A program made the position numbers and the translations under genes. From the NCBI GenBank assembly GCA_958299035.1, contig CATQJL010000112.1, positions 50,426,941 through 50,490,940 of the forward strand: a DNA stretch of 64,000 bases. Direction: 5' to 3'. This stretch comes from Cylicocyclus nassatus. Lineage: Eukaryota; Nematoda; Chromadorea; Rhabditida; Strongylidae. Below, one piece after another: positions 22,801 through 32,829 of the stretch; the stretch's first letter is position 1, and the number at the start of each line of letters is the position of its first letter. The notes under the pieces were generated by a model, which saw only the letters and a list, made by a program, of their open reading frames with translations, was not told where the DNA came from and ran no database searches.

Positions 22801-23751
22801 CGTTATTGCTTTATTCTCCGGTAGTTTGAGATGATTGTTTTTTCAAGGAAGTCTCACATGACAGCCGTCTTCTCGATGTTGAATCGTGTTTCTTTTTCGA
22901 GAACTTAATCGTTTATTAGTTGTTGCTCATTTTGTAATGTGCCTGTGAACCCTTTGTTCCAGTGTTTTCTAGGGTTCAGTAACGATCCCACATCTCCTTC
23001 TCGGTGACTGAGCTTCGGAGCTAATACTTTTGGTGATCTGGACGTTTCACTTGTTTGGCGGCGACTGATTAAGCATCCGAGTTTAGTGCGGATCAGTAGG
23101 AGTCCGGAAGGTAAGCTGAGACGTCTTATTGGAAGTATGAAGTTTCAAACATAGTAACATCCAAGTAATATTTGTGATTGCAAAGGCTTGCCTTTGACTG
23201 ACAGTGAGAGATATCTCCTGAGTTGTTACAAATTCCAAATCCTTGTCATCAAAGTCTGCTGTTTCGATACATCCTGTGTGAAGTTATTGCGGTGTAAGCG
23301 AAGCTAATGTCCAACCTCTTTCAGTGTCGCATAACTTCAAATTCGTGATATCACATTACTTTGCTGTAGGAGTAGGCGAAAGTACGGATCATCTCAAAAG
23401 TTGCCCCCATGTCAGGTAGTTTAAGATCATCGGCTAATTGGTCGATTATAAACGTGAGATCTGAGTCAGCTTCCTTTTTGAATCGAACACTTTTGTAGAT
23501 CTAGCCAGAAGGATTACTTTGTTACGTTAAAAGGTGATCCTTTCGTCACATCATTTGTTCGTTTGCAGTACAACTGCTTCATTATTGACGGCGGCTAGGT
23601 TTGTAGCTTGTTCGGCTTCGTTATTTTTTTCTTCTTCGATATTTTCCGATTTGATGACGTGTTAGTTAGTATTCCTCGTCCCTTTCATCGGTTTTTGCAT
23701 TGATGTTTTTATTGCTGGCATTTTTGCTCTTTGATATTTGTGAGTGTCCTT

Positions 23752-24653
23752 TCATTTACGCTGCGGTACTTTTTTGGACGGCGATTGTGACTTCTCGCTG
23801 CAAATTGTTGCTGCATAGTGCTTTTGTTGGCAGTTGCGGCAGTTGCCTCGTGTGCAAGACGCAACTCGATGTCTTATACGTCCGCAGTTCAGACATCTTT
23901 TTGTTGAAGTGAGAAAATTTTTTTCTGCAGACGGGCTTGAAATCTTTACACAAGGTGCTCCATTTGTGTCCTTTTTGTTTATAGTATTCACAAACTCCAT
24001 CTGGTTTGTCTGGATACATCATATCAGTGAGTTTTTCTTCTTGTGCGAGAATTTTGTCTACAGCGTTAAACCACTTTTCAAGGCCTCCAATTGTTGTCGT
24101 CTTGTTCATCCGTGAGTTCATTGCCATAGTTGCTTTTGTATGCTTCCGTGAAACTTCTGTAAAAATGTTTGGATCGTTAGTCAGCTGTCCGAGTGTTCCC
24201 CATGTTCGCAAATGTGAAGCAATTGCTAAGAGTCGGTTCAGAAGCCTTCTTTGTTCGGCAGTAGTTGGTCCTTTGGCAGCACTGTCGTTGAGACATTTGT
24301 TCAGCTCAAATGATGCTGTCCTTGTCGCCACAACGCCGTTTTTGCAACTATTGCACGGCTTTTTCGTAATTGCTTGCGATCATGTCAAATCTGGAAACTG
24401 ATTCCTTTGCTTCTCCACTCAAAGAAGATAGAAGGTAATATCTGAAGATTCGTTAATCTCTGGCTATGCACTTTGTTTTAAACAGCGTCCAAAAATTGTC
24501 CCAGTTCCATCTTTTCCCGCTGAAGATGGGAATTGGTGATACAGGAAGTTGTGCAAGTGCAAGAGTTGTCGAATTCGCCTCTGGGTGTCGGTCTGTTTCG
24601 ATTGACCTTTCGTTATTGTTTTCTGCCGTAAAGTCGTACAAAAGGCACCTCAA
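23752..24653 (-). pseudogene. BEL/Pao gag with zinc knuckles, frameshifted
   Basis: The N-part (24453-24653) has LPVSPIPIFSGKRWNWDNFW, which matches the LP-x-x-x-IP-x-F-x-G-x-x-x-W-x-x-FW motif of BEL/Pao gag. The middle frame (23756-24331) carries GVCEYYKQKGHKWSTLC. In another frame (23752-24000), RCLNCGRIRHRVASC is followed by CRNCQQKHYAATIC; these are CCHC-type knuckles. At least one frameshift separates the knuckle region from the upstream part. The product would be the nucleocapsid/capsid polyprotein of the particle. Confidence 0.8.
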
Positions 24654-24886
24654 TTTCCACCTTGTGAAAGTCGTATGTTAAACTTTTAATCGGTTCCGAA
24701 GACAAAACATGTATTTGTCACTATGCTTAGTCATCGTCTATTTCTTCGAGCACATACTCAAACATGTTGCTATAAGGTGGTTTAGCCAAGACCAAATTCA
24801 GCATTCCTTTCTTTTATCTCTTAGTGTAGTTTAGCTCGTTGTTGTTATCATGTTTACGTTCCTGTTATTTCAAGATCCAAGGACAA

Positions 24887-24908
24887 AGTTTAATTACCCA
24901 AGTTTGAG
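24887..24908 (+). ncRNA. SL1 spliced-leader sequence, possible SL RNA gene or pseudogene
   Basis: Twenty-one of the 22 positions match the nematode SL1 leader; only the first G is replaced by A. The match ends in TTTGAG directly followed by GTAATG, which is the position and type of the 5' splice site in SL1 RNA genes. Chance is implausible for a match this long. I do not see the usual downstream Sm site (AATTTTGG-like) or the rest of a known SL1 RNA, so it may be a diverged SL RNA gene, a pseudogene or an SL-derived repeat. On the opposite strand the same place resembles a tRNA A box (TGGCTCAGTGG), which leaves a SINE as an alternative. Confidence 0.6.
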
Positions 24909-25160
24909 GTAATGCGAAACCACCGCAACCACTGAGCCAAAACCCCTGGTGCATCGGCGAACGCGAAGAGCAACGGGCCTCGAGGACGCACAATAAACAA
25001 GAGCCACGAAAATACAAGCAGAAAGAGGAAGAAGGTACCGATTAACATGGCTTGTCACTTTGTTACGTGCAGCTACATTAAGAAGTTTCAAGGGCCTTCT
25101 GACTAAACGCAAGCAAGCGATATCTACTTGGTAGAAAGAGGATAGCGCTCTTTTGTTCAG

Positions 25161-25391
25161 TCCTTGATTCAGAGTCAGCTAAAAAAAGCGCGTCCGTGGT
25201 GTATACGTAGCATCGAAGGAATGCGACGAACACACCATCCTTTTGGAAGCTTCGACGGCAAAACTGGCAGACCCTACGACGAATACGAAGATCACTCGGT
25301 CGAAGACGACGAACAACTCAGCAAGTGCATTGATGCAGCTCAAGAAGTTGTCATGAACCTTCACGATCACGAATTCATGTTAAGAGAATGA
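25161..25391 (+). CDS. Coding-like terminal exon of an unrecognised gene
   Basis: A strong nematode-like acceptor (CTCTTTTGTTCAG) ends at 25160, and the frame is open from there to TGA at 25389-25391, 77 codons including the stop. The composition is protein-like and acidic: THHPFGSFDGKTGRPYDEYE, then EDDEQLSKCIDAAQEVVMNL. The first ATG in frame, at about 25221, would give 56 residues if the acceptor is a trans-splice site. No family is recognised and no upstream exon was identified. It ends just before the fold-back at 25445. Confidence 0.4.
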   Translation, partial: SLIQSQLKKARPWCIRSIEGMRRTHHPFGSFDGKTGRPYDEYEDHSVEDDEQLSKCIDAAQEVVMNLHDHEFMLRE

Positions 25392-25444
25392 AAAGCGTTT
25401 GTAAATTCAGTATAGTACGAGAATTTTTAAAACTGTTCTTCCTG

Positions 25445-26566
25445 ATTCCACCTACGTCTTTTTTTCCGCCATCAGATTTGAGTCAACGTCTTTTCCAGTT
25501 TTATGATAGACACTTTACAGAGGCAGCTCAAAAGAAAGCGAACACATCTGATAAACAACAGTTGGTATACCCCAATGCACGTCTGAAAGCAACGTATGAA
25601 AAGAGACGTATTGTCTTCAGATCCTACCGTACGCCAGATTGAAATAAAATGTAACGGTCGATCGTCTACAGTCGAGTAGATTTCCTGTTTAGTATAGTGT
25701 CCCTGCAACGCGACAACATTGGGACGTCAATAATTGCCTGACGAGTTCTCGAGCTAGTGTTTTCCAGTGTTTTCCTTGCTTATTCTATGCTTTTTAGGTG
25801 ATTCGTTGCTGAGAGAAGTTCTATCATCGCATATTCACAAATATCCACATGAAAGCAGTTCGCATCAGCTTCTTGTCTATTTTTTTGTCACTTCATGTCT
25901 CTTTCTTCTTGTGAAGTACTTCTTTAAACGCTAGTGGGTTTTTACGATTGACGTATTTTTTTTATCAAATAAAGTACTTGATCAAAATGCTATTTCTTGT
26001 GGATGAAAGCCAAAGTTGCTGCAAGACAAGCCAACTAGCGTTCAAAGAAACGCCTCACAAAAAGGAGGAGGTTTGAAAGAAGTGACAGAAGAAAAGGGAA
26101 CACAAAAATAGACAAGAAGCTGATGCGAACTGCTTTCATGTGCATATCTGTGAATATGCGATGATAGAACTTCTCAGAAAACAGAAACTACTCTTCAACA
26201 TACCCTTTTCTTTTTTATCAGCGACGAATCACCTAAAAAGCATAGAATAAGCAAAGAAAACGGAACTCGTCAGACAATTATTGACGCCCCAGCGTTGTCG
26301 CGTCTGCAGGGACACTATATTAAGCAGGAAATCTACTCGACAGTAGATGAGACCGTTACATTTTATTTCAATCTGGCGTACGGTAGGATCTGAAGACAAT
26401 ACGGCTCTTTTCATTCGTTGCTTTCAGACGTGCATTGGGGTATACCAACAGTTGTTATATCATATGTATTCGCTTTCTTTTAGAGCTGTCTCTTCAAAGT
26501 GTCTATCACAAAATTGGAAAAGACGTTGACTCAAATCTGATGCCGAAAAAAAAGAATGGAATCAGG
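25445..26566. mobile_element. 1.1-kb fold-back element in the palindrome spacer
   Basis: Two arms of about 540 bp mirror each other around about 26006 (paired positions sum to about 52011). An example is TGAGTCAACGTCTTTTCCAG at 25478 and its inverse near 26530. Mirror-image frames in the two arms are by-products. The outer borders near GGAATCAGGA / TCCTGATTCC are not sharply defined, and no target duplication was found. Confidence 0.7.
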
Positions 26567-26942
26567 AGGGACATTCCCTGAGAACAGTAGGACAAATCTG
26601 AATAAAACTTGTAAAAGAATATTATAAAGTTTTCCTAATTCCCAACATGATGTATTTACTATGATTCTTCTTCAATCTCTATTGTTGCTGGAAATAGGTA
26701 TAGTGTCGCTCTCTTAATCAAATTCATTGTATACATTTCGAAGAAAACCCCTTGCTTAGCCAGCTATACAGTGCTGGACATAATAACAAAGACACTCTAA
26801 AAATTGTCGTAATTTTCGTTCCTGTCACTGTAGCTGCCCGCAACCTTGCTGTAACTTTGCTGCTCGCGAGAGCACCCCAGTCCTCCACATGATTCAGTAC
26901 TGTAGGTTCTACCGGCAAAATTGTTTGATATTGCAAGTTCTT
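26567..26942. other. No feature recognised
   Basis: AT-rich sequence between the spacer fold-back and the start of the right arm. The stretch near 26895 (CTGTAGGTTCTACCGGCAAA) shows no partner in the window. Confidence 0.4.
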
Positions 26943-29191
26943 CTAGAAAACACTGGAACAGAGGGTTCACAGGCACATTACGAAATGAGCAACAACTAAT
27001 AAACGATTAAGTTCTCGAAAAAGAAACACGATTCAACATCGAGAAGACGGCTGTCATGTGAGACTTCCTTGAAAAAACAATCATCTCAAACTACCGGAGA
27101 ATAAAGCAATAACGATGAAGAGACTTTACAAAGTACTGGAACTGTACTTCGATAATGTTGACATTTTGATAGACTACGACAACATTTTCAAAAAGCAAGC
27201 AGCAAAAGGAATCCTCGAGAAAGTACCAGAGCAATCGACTCCCAGCACCAGCGTCGTACACTATTTTCCGCTTCAAGCAGTGTTTACTCCAGAAAAAGAA
27301 TCTACAAAGTTCGACGTTTCGGCTCACTACAAAGATCAGCCATCGTTAAAGCATGACTTACACCAAAGCCCATTACTTTCACCAGACATGGTGGGCATCT
27401 TACTGCGATTTCATCCTCCTAACATCGCCGTGATATCGGATGTCGAAAAGGCCTTCTTACAAGTGAGACTCTAAGAAGCCGACAAAGACGCTACTCGATG
27501 CACGTAGGTCAGAGACATTACGCCTTTACCAACACACGACAACATAATAACCTACAGATTCACGAGAGTCACATTCGGACTGAATACGTCCTTCTCTTCT
27601 GGCGGCAACTATTGATTTTCATCTTCAACATGCAACAAGCCCGAATGAGATAAGTGAAGAGATACGTCAGAATCTGCACGTAGATAATTTGCTCTTTGGA
27701 GCATTATCACCAGAGGAAGCGATACACAAGTACAAATCTCAAAAAGAATATTCGAGGGGTTAAACATGAACTTGAGGGAATTCACAAAACGATGAGGCAT
27801 TTAAATCTGATGTCAAGTCAGACGATTGCATGAAGAACCGATATCCGAGAGCGTTTTATGGAGACCTCACATAGATGATATCGTTTTTGCAAGCACTATA
27901 ATGCTCCAGAGAATCATAATTAAAAGAAGAGTAACACAAGAGCTTGCCTCTATTTACAATACTATGGGCTTTTTAATACCAATTCTCCTACCAGCAAAGG
28001 TTCTCCTGCAGTCTTTGTGAAAAAATGACTACCCTTGGGACGACACACTTCCAAAAAACCTCTGTATGCAATGGTGCTATCTAATGAAAGGAGTAACTAT
28101 GTTCTACAAAAACAAATTCTACCCAGTATCAAGAAGTACAGACTTATTGTCTTTACAGATGCTAGCCAGTGCGCTATAGCAACGTGCATCTACTCGACAA
28201 CTATGAGACCACCAATCTCTTAATGGCAAGATCGAAACTGCACTTGTTGAAGGCGTCGATCACCATTCCAAAATACGAGATAATTGCTGCTGTTGTGATG
28301 GGGGCAAGAGTTGTCAGATTTGCCTACAACTCACTCGCATCAGTCATACAAATAAATAATATTCCTCACGGATATTCCTTAGAGGAACTGAAAATATTGT
28401 GAAAGACATAGAGAAAGCTGTAGCGAACGCCATGAGATTCTTACGGCGTGTAACAACATTTTCAACAAGAAAAGAAGGAAAAAATCTACGACAGTATACC
28501 GGCTATCCAGCTTGCAGCAACTACTTTGGAACTCACCGGAATCGAATTCAGAGAAGCCTACTATGCATAATTCAAAATCATCAAAAACATATGGTCACTG
28601 AACACCAGATCAGTTCTTAATAGGATCTCAATATCCACACTGATGAAAGGGTGTTCTTCTATGTTTTGGACGATTGAAACACGCAGATATCCAGAAACTG
28701 CCAAAAGGCCCATCTACGTAGCTTCTAAGACTGCTCTCTCTCTCGATGAATCATCTTACAAGCACACAGCCAATACCATTGCGGAGTAGCTCACACCATG
28801 GCAATGGTGCGCCATGAGTACTGGGTCCCAAAACTTCGGCAACAGGCTAAAAGTATCACACAACGATGTCTACAATGTCATTTAACAACCTCTCTTTTTC
28901 CTATTCGCAAGTAGGAAATTTACCACTGAGGAGAGTGCAAAGATCACGCCCGTTCGAACACGTTCGACTGCACTACTTCGGTCCATTATCGATCGCATGT
29001 ACGACGAAAGAAGAAGCGAAGACTTACGGATGTATACTGACGTGTCGCACAAGCAGACTTGTTCATATCGATTTGGTTGAGATCTCTCTACAGGAACTTT
29101 CATCAATGCTCTAAGACGAATTTTCGCTAGAAGAGGAATTCCAAAAACGGTAACTTGTGACAACGCTCCCATATTTTTGCTTGGCGAACAG
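26943..29191 (+). mobile_element. Truncated BEL/Pao pol (right copy)
   Basis: Mirror of 20724-22972. It starts just upstream of the reverse transcriptase and ends inside the integrase after DNAPIFLLGEQ, where sequence switches to unrelated DNA at CGAACAG|CCACC. Reverse transcriptase (27115-27474), the HVDN motif (near 27672-27683), RNase H-like TDASQCAIATCIYS (near 28160) and the first integrase region (28866-29114) are all present. It lacks gag and the integrase C-part. Confidence 0.85.
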
Positions 29192-29204
29192 CCACCATTT
29201 ATCT

Positions 29205-29703
29205 GAACAAGTTACGCGTTTTTTTCTGCTCCATCAAGACTTCGTCTCTTACGCGATGTACACAACATAGTTGAGAACAAAGATTTTGTGAAGCTTAAGG
29301 GGATTATATTTGGTGGACATCATCTGAAGAAAGTGAGTTTTTTGACTTCAGCAATTTTTATGCATGAACGTCGCTATTTCAAATGCTATACCTAGTTTTA
29401 TAAGAATTACAAGCATGTGTGGATCGCACTGCAACAAATCTCTCTAAGTGTTGAACGGATAGATACCAAGGAACGCATGAAAGCAGCTTCATTCTTGCTC
29501 GTCATGAAATCTTTAAAGTTCTACAGACATATACTCTTCCAGCTTCAGATATTGGGAGGATTGGAGAACTGTCTAGGCAAACTAAGGTAAGTTCTCTTAT
29601 AGATATCATGCAACTGCTAAAGTTCTTGTTTAGAAAGAAGCGTCTTCAATGTAATAGGCAGAAAGAGATCTTGATCAGCTTCTTGCGTAGTAAAATAAAA
29701 TAG
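29205..29703 (+). CDS. Gene-like exons with short introns, unrecognised protein
   Basis: Three open segments join in frame across two canonical introns: up to 29332 (EN KDFVKLKGIIFGGHHLKK), intron 29333-29395 (GTGAGT..CCTAG, 63 bp), 29396-29586 (FYKNYKHVWIALQQISLSVE and onwards), intron 29587-29633 (GTAAGT..TGTTTAG, 47 bp), and 29634-29703 ending in TAG. The phases agree (0, then 2). Intron sizes and ends are typical of nematodes. The 5' limit is uncertain because the segment begins where right-arm homology stops (29191). I do not recognise the protein. Confidence 0.5.
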
Positions 29704-29916
29704 CGGAAAGTTCTAACCACTACAAGAAAACGAGACTTTTCTGTAAGATGTGCTTTGCAAATTCGCTACTGAAGGAGGGCACTTCCGACGAAACGCTTTG
29801 GACTCGAGGGATTGTGAGAAACGGTAAGCTTAAAATCTATTCCTGTCTTTCATTCTACTGAATCCCATGTTTTAGAAAGGCTGGCAGGAGGGATTTGCTG
29901 CTTCAAAAATCAAATA
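29694..29916 (+). CDS. Further gene-like exons, interrupted by the fold-back at 29917
   Basis: A frame is open at 29694-29813 with KKTRLFCKMCFANSLLKEGT, followed by intron 29814-29875 (GTGAGA..TTTTAG, 62 bp) and exon 29876-29916 (KGWQEGFAASKIK). The exon is broken by the 1534-bp fold-back but continues in the same frame at 31453. The C-x2-C motif hints at a zinc-binding segment, though a matching second pair is not evident. An alternative donor at 29824 would put the next exon out of frame. Whether this is the same gene as 29205-29703, which ends in a stop in a different frame, is unclear. Confidence 0.45.
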
Positions 29917-31450
29917 TTAGGTTGGTAAGAAAGTTCTCGGACATTTTCAGAAAAAATCTGCTATTTCTCGAAACCTAGCGCATATACATCAGAATGAGGT
30001 ACCAATCGAAAGTGCAAAGCAAGCTCTACAAGATGGTCTGCAAAGTTCACATTACCTTCGACCCATCTTATGTTTACACCCAAAATCTGAGTCGTACCAA
30101 AATTCAAAAGATCGCGAAAATATCACATCTTTGTTCAAACAAATCCTCCGAATCTCCAACTTGCACACAAAAATTGCGGAAAACATCAGACACTCATATG
30201 CACCGTTCCTGTATTTTTTCCTCATCTAGAAATCGAAAAAACGAAAATTTTCATGTCCATGTAAAAACGAAGCTGTGCTGTCTCCACCCATGTATTTCAA
30301 TAGTACAAGCCCTTAGAAGTATAACCGTATTTTTTCAGCTTTCTACAGGCCCTACTCAGATAACCGCCGGGGGCAGGCGGCCATGCGAATTTTGAGCAAG
30401 CGCGCACCGGAAAAGTAGTTCGTTGATTTTTTGCGGCCCGCTTGCAGAAATTTGGAAGAAAGTTGGCAAAATTAAAGACGAATGCTTGAGGAACAATCGC
30501 GGTTTCTTTATGGATTAGCTGCGGCGCAGTGGCCGCATTCTCGCGGACTTGTCGCGAGAATATGCAAAATTTTTGAGGGCCGCACGGTCCTTTGTGGAGG
30601 ACCGCGCAACCCCCAGGTACTTTCCGCTGAGAGAAAGTACTTCAAACTTGAGTAATTAAACCAACGGTGACACCTCTATCACACAGAGTCTTACCTGTGC
30701 TCGACGTACTCCCGAAAATACCTAAAAAGAGTCCGAGCGCTTGCTGAAAGTTTGGCCAGCGCTCACTGGAAGATATTATTTGACGAGCGCTCGCAGAAAA
30801 TTCTGTATTGCTGCCCGCTGGCAGAACGCGGAAGTACCGCCCGCTGAAGGTTTGGCCACGCCCCAAAATTCTGCTGACCGCCTGCAGAAAAGCGCGAGTT
30901 TGCGGACCGCCTGCCCCCGGCGATTATCTGAGTAGTTCCCGAAAAATAGCGACTTAAGCGCTTCTCACTCGGGCGTTTCATGCTAAAATCAATATTTTTC
31001 GACAACTAGGGCTTACGGAAAGCTGAAAATTTACGGTTATACTTCTAAAGGCTTGAACTATTCAATTACGTCTGTGAAAACAGCACAGCTTCGTTTTTAT
31101 ATAACACAAGCATGAAAATTTTCGTTTTCTCGATTTCCAGATGAGGAAGAAGTGCAGAAAAGGTGCATATGAGTGTCTGATGTGATCCGCAATTTTTGTG
31201 TGCAAGTTGGAGATCCGGAGGATTTGTTTGAACAAATATATGAATTTTTCGCGATTTTTTGAATTTTGGTACGACTCAGATTTTGGGTGTAAACATAAGG
31301 TGGGTCGAAGGTAATGTGAACTTTCGCAGACCATCTTGTAGAGCTTGCTTTGCTCTATCGAATGATTCCTCAGTCTGATGTATATGCGTTAGCTTTTGAG
31401 AAATAGCAGATCTTTTCTGAGAATATCCGAGAACTTTCTTACCAAACTAA
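29917..31450. mobile_element. Mariner-type fold-back with TTAGGTTGGTAAGAAAG ends (right copy, complete)
   Basis: The left end TTAGGTTGGTAAGAAAGTTC follows a TA (29915-29916). The right end is the inverse of TTAGTTTGGTAAGAAAGTTC and is followed by TA (31451-31452). Arms of roughly 430 bp mirror one another, and the centre is occupied by a second inverted-repeat element (30352-30935). It sits inside coding-like sequence: deleting the element and one TA makes the frame at 29876-29916 continue directly into that at 31453-31648. Confidence 0.8.
30352..30935. mobile_element. GC-rich inverted-repeat element at the centre of the fold-back
   Basis: The termini are CTACTCAGATAACCGCCGGG and the inverse of CTACTCAGATAATCGCCGGG, continuing into GGCAGGCGGYC. 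The interior has degenerate short repeats around CCGCTNGCAGAA. There is no open frame of note and no clear target duplication. It has no counterpart in the left arm. Confidence 0.6.
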
Positions 31451-31452
31451 TA

Positions 31453-32037
31453 CAAATTGAAGCGTGACCCCAAGGGCTTATTATTCAACGGGGAATCAGA
31501 ACGGGCAGAGGAGGACGAAGGACAGTCAATCTTGAACGAAATTACTAATCAATTGGACAACGGACGGAGAGACCTTATTCATTGGCTGAGGCATCCCACT
31601 GATGCCCCTAATTTCGATGAAGAAAACAGTCGAAGATCTATCAGTTAACTTTGGCTTAGTAAAGACTTCCGGCTTGCTTTGTTCACAAACATGGATTACA
31701 CCAAGAGAAGCCTGCTCGTGAGCAAGTAGGTGATGCTCTCAGAAATCGTTTGAAGTACGGGCACAATTTTGTGCTTTACGCGACTTTGGGATTTTTGCCC
31801 AGTAGTATCAGGAACTACAACTCCAAACACAAAGATACACTTGATAAGGTGTCCTCCTTTTTTGGTTACCCAAGCTTAGAAGAAGACGTTCAGGAGTTAT
31901 CTCGCCAGATAGGACGAGTACCTGCAGAGCAAAAACGGGAGCTTAACCTTGCAAAACGCAAATGCAATACTTTCTCCCCGTCCTACGCAAGTACATGCGA
32001 TCTGGTCCCGCTCCCATTACATGTCGCCGAACTTTGA
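31453..32037 (+). pseudogene. 3' part of a broken multi-exon gene (right copy)
   Basis: The first frame runs from 31453 to a TAA at 31646-31648 and is clearly protein-like (KRDPKGLLFNGESERAEEDE, later HWLRHPTDAPNFDEENSRR). A second frame, one base out of register, is open from 31663 to 32037 (EKPAREQVGDALRNRLKYG, later FGYPSLEEDVQELSRQIGRV). The frame change suggests a pseudogene or an unseen intron. Upstream the tract continues across the fold-back element at 29917-31450 into exon sequence at 29876-29916. No family is recognised. Confidence 0.5.
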
Positions 32038-32469
32038 TGGATTTGCTAGCAAAGATAGTTGCCATTCCTATAGGAAAGAAGTGGAAAGAGGGTTCTCCAT
32101 TTATTCGGTCATCAGAGAACCTCGAAGGAGTCGTACTACAACCGCACATATAAGCAAATATTTGAGGTTTGCTAAACATCATGTTTTAATAAAGTACAAT
32201 ACCGCTCATAACGAGGACACGTTCGATTCAGCTCGGCTAGACGCATCATACTGTATGTAGAAGTGCCATAATCCGTCGATTTACTGTAGGCATACGGTAG
32301 GCAGTAAGTTTTCGCTCAGTTTTGCACATTTTTGTTTGGTTAGATTAGTCAGTGTGCTGAAAACAACATCGCCATTGATTTGCTGCTGATGACACATTAT
32401 ACGGATACTGTTAGAGTATGGTAAAAAGTTACATTGAACTTTGATCTATTTGTTTTATCTCAAGCACAG

Positions 32470-32541
32470 GGTATTTCATGCGCTGACTGCGATCATTGCA
32501 TTCGTTTGATGCTCAAGGCACAGTGCGCAAAGATCTGCGAT
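32470..32541 (+). CDS. Cysteine-rich 72-nt exon candidate (right copy)
   Basis: Mirror of 15693-15764 with both splice-like borders intact (CAG ending at 32469, GTAAGG from 32542). Confidence 0.3.
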
Positions 32542-32829
32542 GTAAGGTCATTTCAGTTGCGTTGAAACATAGCTTGTTGTTGCTTTCACGTGTTGCTCGT
32601 TCTAAGCAGAAAGATCGCATGCCGCACTGGCCATCCAAACAAACGAAATGGTGTCATCAAATGCGCCTTGGTAAACTGATTCCTAATCTACTTTCCTTAT
32701 CTGCTGAACGACTCTCTAATAGAAGTCTAAGGCGTCTCCAAACTTCGCAATCAATCAGTCACATCAATTAGCGGCACAAGGGCCCTTGGTTACTTTAATA
32801 GAATTTTTGCTCTTTTTAGTGAGTACGGA

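Larger units (their letters stand above)
1..22972. repeat. Left arm of a giant imperfect palindrome
   Basis: This segment recurs in reverse complement in the right arm. Matching positions add up to about 48232 for 1-16343, to 49222 for about 17332-18116, and to 49915 for 20724-22972. The steps are explained by two insertions found only here (16344-17328 and 18117-19062) and by a non-homologous block at 19118-20723. Gene exons, hairpins and transposons inside the arm are all mirrored. Substitutions between the arms are scattered and sparse, a few per kilobase where I compared them. The arm is cut by the window start, so its true length is unknown. It could be a real inverted duplication or two haplotypes fused in assembly. 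Confidence 0.95.
20427..24660 (-). mobile_element. Degenerate BEL/Pao LTR retrotransposon, gag to integrase (left copy)
   Basis: Read on the minus strand, the domains occur in BEL/Pao order: gag N-part, gag zinc knuckles, reverse transcriptase, RNase H-like region and integrase, listed separately. The reading frame is broken by many stops and frameshifts, so it is inactive. LTRs were not found. The pol part is repeated in the right arm; the gag part lies in the single-copy spacer. Confidence 0.85.
22973..26942. other. Single-copy spacer at the centre of the palindrome
   Basis: Arm homology stops at the shared CTAG at about 22972 and 26943. The spacer contains the 5' (gag) part of the left BEL/Pao element on the minus strand, an SL1 spliced-leader sequence, a coding-like terminal exon and its own 1.1-kb fold-back. 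It is not itself mirrored, so the whole is an inverted repeat with a loop of about 4 kb and not a perfect palindrome. Confidence 0.85.

Noticed and set aside
24894..25112. Minus-strand frame with a hydrophobic stretch across the SL1 site
   Set aside because: It has no ATG in its frame near the start and overlaps the SL1 match, which is far less likely to be chance than a 72-codon open frame.
29917..31450. Frames of up to 133 codons within the fold-back
   Set aside because: They recur as mirror images in the two arms of the hairpin and contain no domain.
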